Source: Stutzerimonas stutzeri (lineage in GTDB: Bacteria > Pseudomonadota > Gammaproteobacteria > Pseudomonadales > Pseudomonadaceae). Taken from it: a stretch of DNA of 64,000 nt. Of the stretch, positions 60,187-64,000 are shown piece by piece. The notes under the pieces were generated by a model that saw only the letters and a list, made by a program, of their open reading frames with translations, was not told the origin of the DNA and ran no database searches. Position 1 is the first letter of the stretch, and each line of letters begins with the position of its first letter. A program made the position numbers and the translations under genes. Location: the NCBI RefSeq assembly GCF_002890915.1, contig NZ_POUT01000007.1, positions 186,001 to 250,000 on the forward strand, given 5' to 3'.

Positions 60187-61611
60187 ATGCAACCGCCCGT
60201 TCCGCTCGACGCCCGCACCGCCCGAATCCTGCCGTGGCTGGTGGCCATCGCCTTCTTCATGCAGACCCTGGACGGCACTATCCTCAACACCGCGCTGCCG
60301 GCGATGGCGCGCGATCTGGCCGAGGACCCGCTGCGCATGCAGGGCGTGGTCATCGCCTACATGCTCACCGTCGCGCTGTTGATCCCGGCGTCCGGCTGGA
60401 TCGCCGACCGCTTCGGCAGCCGGCGCATTTTCGTCGTCGCCATCGTGCTGTTTTCCCTGGGCTCGCTGTTCTGCGCGCTGTCGACCAGCTTCAACCAGCT
60501 GGTGACTTCCCGCGTCCTGCAGGCCCTTGGCGGCGCGCTGATGCTGCCGGTGGGGCGGCTGGTGGTGCTGCGCGCCTTCCCGCGCAGCGAGTTCGTGCGG
60601 ATCATGGCGTTCATCGCGCTGCCGGGGCTGGTCGGTCCGCTGCTGGGGCCGACCCTCGGCGGCTGGCTGGTGGAATACGCGTCCTGGCACTGGATCTTCC
60701 TGATCAACCTGCCGGTGGGTGTGGTCGGTTGCCTTGCCGCGTTGCGCTTCATGCCGGACCTCAAGGGCGCCGAGCGGGTGCGCTTCGATAGCCTGGGGTT
60801 CCTGCTGTTCGGTGCGGCGATGGTGCTCATCACCATCGCCCTGGAGGGGCTCGGCGAGTTGCACATGCCGCATGCGCGGGTCACGTTGCTGCTGTTCGGC
60901 GGCGTGGCCTGCATGACCGCCTACTGGTTGCGCGCCGGGCGCATCGATGCCCCGCTGTTCAGCCCCGCGCTGTTTCGTACGCGCAGCTTCGCCGTGGGGA
61001 TCTTCGGCAACCTGTTCGCCCGCCTGGGCGGCGGGGCGCTGCCGTTCCTGCTGCCGCTGCTGTTGCAGGTGGCGCTGGGCTATTCGCCGGCTCAGGCGGG
61101 CATGAGCATGATCCCGCTGGCACTGGGCGCCATGGCGGTGAAGTCGCTGGCCAAGCCGATCATCGATCGCCTCGGCTACCGTCGGCTGCTGATCGGCAAC
61201 ACGCTATTGCTCGGCAGCCTCATCGCCAGCCTGGCGACCATCAGCGGGCAGACGCCGACCTGGTTCCTGCTGCTGCACCTGGGCCTGATCGGCATGGTCA
61301 ACTCCATGCAGTTCACCGCGATGAATACCGTGACCCTGGTCGGCCTCAGCAATGCCGACGCCAGTAGCGGCAACAGCCTGCTCTCGGTGGTGGTGCAACT
61401 GTCGATGAGCCTCGGCGTGGCCACCGCCGGTGCGCTGCTCGGGGGCTTCACGGTGAGCGGGGCGCAAGGCGACGAGGTGCTCAGGGCGTTCCAGCTGACC
61501 TTCCTCAGCGTCGGCGCCATGGCCATGCTGGCGGCGGCGCTGTTCCTGCAGTTGGACAGCCGCGACCCCAGTCATTCCGAGGAAAGGCGCCCGGTCGATG
61601 TCGCCGAGTGA
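60187..61611 (+). CDS. mdtD: MdtD-like multidrug exporter (MFS, DHA2)
   Basis: 474 residues, fourteen helices. Similar to E. coli MdtD: FFMQTLDGTILNTALPAMARDL, YMLTVALLIPASGWIADRFGSRRIF, LGSLFCALS, VPVGRL-type LMLPVGRLVVLRAFPRSE and LGPTLGGWLVEYASWHWIFLINLPVG. ATG 60187 lies after a CCGGGGA site. Substrate unknown. Confidence 0.8.
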   Translation: MQPPVPLDARTARILPWLVAIAFFMQTLDGTILNTALPAMARDLAEDPLRMQGVVIAYMLTVALLIPASGWIADRFGSRRIFVVAIVLFSLGSLFCALSTSFNQLVTSRVLQALGGALMLPVGRLVVLRAFPRSEFVRIMAFIALPGLVGPLLGPTLGGWLVEYASWHWIFLINLPVGVVGCLAALRFMPDLKGAERVRFDSLGFLLFGAAMVLITIALEGLGELHMPHARVTLLLFGGVACMTAYWLRAGRIDAPLFSPALFRTRSFAVGIFGNLFARLGGGALPFLLPLLLQVALGYSPAQAGMSMIPLALGAMAVKSLAKPIIDRLGYRRLLIGNTLLLGSLIASLATISGQTPTWFLLLHLGLIGMVNSMQFTAMNTVTLVGLSNADASSGNSLLSVVVQLSMSLGVATAGALLGGFTVSGAQGDEVLRAFQLTFLSVGAMAMLAAALFLQLDSRDPSHSEERRPVDVAE

Positions 61612-61757
61612 GCCGGCTGCCGCTGCTCGGCGTCGCGCCGGTGCTGGCGGGGTGACGCCGATGGACAAGGAAATGCCGGCCGTTGGGGAGTCGATCCGGT
61701 CCGATGCCAGTCGAAACAAGACGAGCATGCCTGCTAAGCGGAAACAGCGAGAGCGCG

Positions 61758-63830
61758 ATGAGCCGAACGCGTGGACTTCTCCTAGGATTGCTGGGCGGCG
61801 TGGCGGTGCTGGCCGTGGCGCTGGTCGTGCTGCTGGCCACCTTCGACTGGAACCTGCTCCGGCCCACCCTCAACGAGCGGGTGTCCGACACCCTCGGCCG
61901 GCCGTTCGCCATCCAGGGCGAGCTGGACCTGCGCTGGCAGCGCGATCGCGAACGGCCGGGCTGGCGCACCTGGCTGCCGCAGCCGACCCTGATCGCCGAG
62001 GACATCACCCTGGGCAATGCCGAATGGGGCCAGGCGCCCTATTTCATCCACCTGGATAGCGTCGCGGCGGAGCTGCGCCCACTGGCGCTGCTGGGCAAGC
62101 GCGTGAGCATCCCGGCCATCACCCTGGGCGGGCCGTCGGCGCATCTCGAGCGGCTCGCCGACGGCCGCGCCAACTGGACCTTCGAGAAGCTGGCCGCCAG
62201 CGACGAGGCGGCGGACGAGAAGCCTTCGGCCTGGGTGCTGGACATCGGCACCATCGGCTTCGACCAGGGCAGCGTCAGCCTCGACGACCCGCTCTCGCGC
62301 GCCCAGTTGCAACTGAACGTCACCCCGCTGGGCGAGCCGGTGCCCTACAGCCAGATTCTCGGCGCGGCCCAGGGCGAAGGGAGCGGGGAGGGCCAGGCGC
62401 AGGGTGCGGCGACCCAGGACTACGCCTTCGCCTGGAACGCCAAGGGCCGTTACGCTGGCCAGCCGCTGGCCGGCGAGGGCCGTGTGGGTGGCCTGCTGGC
62501 CTTGCAGGATGCGACATTGCCCTTCCCGCTGCAGGTCGACCTGCGCGCCGGCAAGACCCGGGTGACGGTGGAGGGTACCCTGACCGACCCGCGCAACCTG
62601 GGCGCGCTGGACCTGCGCTTGCGCCTGTCCGGCGACAGCCTGGGCAACCTCTACCCGCTGATCGGCGTGACCCTGCCCGACACCGGCGCCTATGCCACCG
62701 ACGGCCGCCTGCGTGCCGACCTGCAGGACCCGGACGGCGCCGCGTTCCACTACCAGGGCTTCAACGGCCGCATCGGTGGCAGCGACATCCATGGCGACCT
62801 CAGCTACGTCGCCGGTGAGCCGCGCCCGCGGCTGAGCGGCGAGCTGACCTCCAACCAGTTGCGTTTCGCCGACCTGGCGCCGCTGATCGGCGCCGACTCC
62901 GAGCAATCGCGCCAGGCGCGCGGCGCGTCCCGCAAGCAGCCGGCGGCCAAGGCGCTGCCGGTGGAAGCGTTCCGCACCGACCGCTGGCGCGACATGGACG
63001 CCGACGTGCGCTTCGTCGGCAAGCGCATCGTCCACGACGAGGCCCTGCCCATCCAGGGCCTCAACGCCCACGTGCTGCTCGACGACGGCGTATTGCGCCT
63101 GCAGCCGCTGAGCTTTGGTGTCGCCGGCGGCCGCCTGGAAACCGACGTGCGCCTGGATGGGCAGCGCACGCCGCTGGCCGGCCGGATGCGGCTGGAAGCC
63201 CGTTCGCTCAAGCTGCGCCAGCTGTTCCCCACGGTCGAGGCCATGCAGAAGAGCCTCGGCGAGCTGAACGGCACAGCCGATATCCAGGGCACCGGCAATT
63301 CGGTGGCGGCGCTGCTCGGCAGCGCCAATGGCGAGCTGCGCCTGCTGATGAACGATGGCACCGTGAGCCGCGGGCTGATGGAACTGGCCGGCCTCAACGT
63401 CGGCAACTACCTGGTCGGCCGGCTGTTCGGCGACGAAGAGGTGCAGATCAATTGCGCGGTGGTCGATCTGGGCATGAAGGACGGCCTGGCCGCGCCCCGG
63501 CTGTTCGTGCTGGACACCGAGAATGCGGTGATCAATGTCACCGGCCAGGTCGACTTCAAGAGCGAAAACATCGACCTGGACGTGGTGCCGCGTTCCAAGG
63601 GCATCCGCATCATCTCGCTGCGCTCGCCGCTCTACGTTCGCGGCACCCTGAAGAATCCGCGCCCGGGCGTCCATGCCGGCCCGCTGGCGTTGCGCAGTGT
63701 GGGCCTGATCGTGCTGGGCAGCACCGTCGGTCCGGTGGCCGGCCTGCTCGCACTGGTCGCGCCCAGCGGTGGTCAGGCGGACCAGTGCGGGCCATTGCTG
63801 GAGCAGGTGAGAAAGCTGCCGGCCCGCTGA
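61758..63830 (+). CDS. AsmA-family protein
   Basis: 690 residues with an N-terminal membrane anchor (LLLGLLGGVAVLAVALVVLLATF, about 6-28). The N-terminal AsmA domain (RPTLNERVSDTLGRPFAIQGELDLRWQR) and C-terminal AsmA_2-like part (LRLLMNDGTVSRGLMELAGLNVGNYLVGRLFGDEEVQINC) are clear. AsmA-family proteins are repeating beta-groove proteins, some of which carry phospholipids between membranes. ATG 61758 with CGAGAG; longer frames upstream are not likely. Confidence 0.9.
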   Translation: MSRTRGLLLGLLGGVAVLAVALVVLLATFDWNLLRPTLNERVSDTLGRPFAIQGELDLRWQRDRERPGWRTWLPQPTLIAEDITLGNAEWGQAPYFIHLDSVAAELRPLALLGKRVSIPAITLGGPSAHLERLADGRANWTFEKLAASDEAADEKPSAWVLDIGTIGFDQGSVSLDDPLSRAQLQLNVTPLGEPVPYSQILGAAQGEGSGEGQAQGAATQDYAFAWNAKGRYAGQPLAGEGRVGGLLALQDATLPFPLQVDLRAGKTRVTVEGTLTDPRNLGALDLRLRLSGDSLGNLYPLIGVTLPDTGAYATDGRLRADLQDPDGAAFHYQGFNGRIGGSDIHGDLSYVAGEPRPRLSGELTSNQLRFADLAPLIGADSEQSRQARGASRKQPAAKALPVEAFRTDRWRDMDADVRFVGKRIVHDEALPIQGLNAHVLLDDGVLRLQPLSFGVAGGRLETDVRLDGQRTPLAGRMRLEARSLKLRQLFPTVEAMQKSLGELNGTADIQGTGNSVAALLGSANGELRLLMNDGTVSRGLMELAGLNVGNYLVGRLFGDEEVQINCAVVDLGMKDGLAAPRLFVLDTENAVINVTGQVDFKSENIDLDVVPRSKGIRIISLRSPLYVRGTLKNPRPGVHAGPLALRSVGLIVLGSTVGPVAGLLALVAPSGGQADQCGPLLEQVRKLPAR

Positions 63831-63837
63831 GCGCCCG

Positions 63838-64000
63838 CTACGCCCGCCCTTCGCCCGGATGGTTGAACGCCAGGAAGTGTCGCACCACGGGCCGGTCCTC
63901 GCCCTGGTGAAAGCGCAGCACATCGGCCTGGATGTCGGCGTCCGCCTTGGATACCCGGTTGTGCTGGCGCAGATGCTCGGCCCAGGACTCGACCTGGAAC
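63838..64000 (-). CDS. C-terminal end of an unidentified protein
   Basis: The gene enters from the right edge and ends at TAG 63838-63840. About 54 residues are visible: polar, helical (VESWAEHLRQHNRV, DADIQADVLRFHQGEDRP, VVRHFLAFNHPGEGRA). This could be the C-terminal tail of a Pseudomonas MFS transporter, as similar endings exist in my memory, but it is not enough for a firm name. Confidence 0.45.
   Translation of the reverse strand, partial: FQVESWAEHLRQHNRVSKADADIQADVLRFHQGEDRPVVRHFLAFNHPGEGRA

Overview
The window is high-GC gammaproteobacterial DNA from a denitrifying Pseudomonas. The genes are close in length and motif layout to Pseudomonas families, the gene order resembles the P. stutzeri-type denitrification supercluster, and REP-like palindromes of pseudomonad type lie between operons. 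nirS is followed directly by nirM and nirC; the nirTB cytochrome genes I remember from P. stutzeri are not present.

Layout. 1-14.7 kb is accessory: the 3' end of a PhhR/TyrR-type regulator, sdaA, a hybrid histidine kinase with an HD-GYP response regulator, a TRAP-type binding protein without its permease, small membrane or secreted proteins, an acyl-CoA dehydrogenase, and a possible toxin gene with two related membrane-protein genes behind it. 15.2-23.5 kb is the N2O reductase locus nosRZDFYL-tatE. 23.8-29.4 kb holds nnrS, an SDR gene, a soluble chemoreceptor with a CZB domain, an HPP-CBS membrane protein and a LysR regulator. 29.5-33.1 kb is nirJEN (minus strand), 33.4-35.0 kb is nirQ-nirO-nirP (minus), 35.4-40.9 kb is nirSMCFDLGH (plus), 41.2-45.1 kb is norCB-norD. 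45.4-49.4 kb holds regulators and NO defence: dnrP, dnr, dnrO, dnrN and divergent norR. 49.9-52.3 kb is ubiUVT (oxygen-independent ubiquinone synthesis). 52.3-56.7 kb has a cysteine-rich small protein, a second DNR-type regulator, and nrdD-nrdG, in which the glycyl-radical domain of NrdD is a separate small gene. 56.8-59.9 kb is an FtrABCD/P19-type iron importer with a Fur-like box. The end holds an MdtD-like exporter, an AsmA-family gene and the 3' end of an unidentified gene.

How it works together. Nitrite is reduced by NirS, whose heme d1 is made by the NirE, NirDLGH, NirJ, NirF and NirN proteins; NO is reduced by NorCB (matured by NirQ/NorD) and N2O by NosZ (matured by NosRDFYL). FNR/DNR boxes (TTGAT-N4-ATCAA type) precede nosR, nnrS, nirQ, nirS, norC, dnrP, ubiU, the second DNR gene and nrdD, so anaerobic quinone and deoxynucleotide synthesis appear to share control with denitrification. 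dnrN is the exception: it has a sigma-54 promoter, an IHF-like site and three NorR-type sites in the dnrN-norR intergenic region.

All calls come from reading the sequence; no database search was run.
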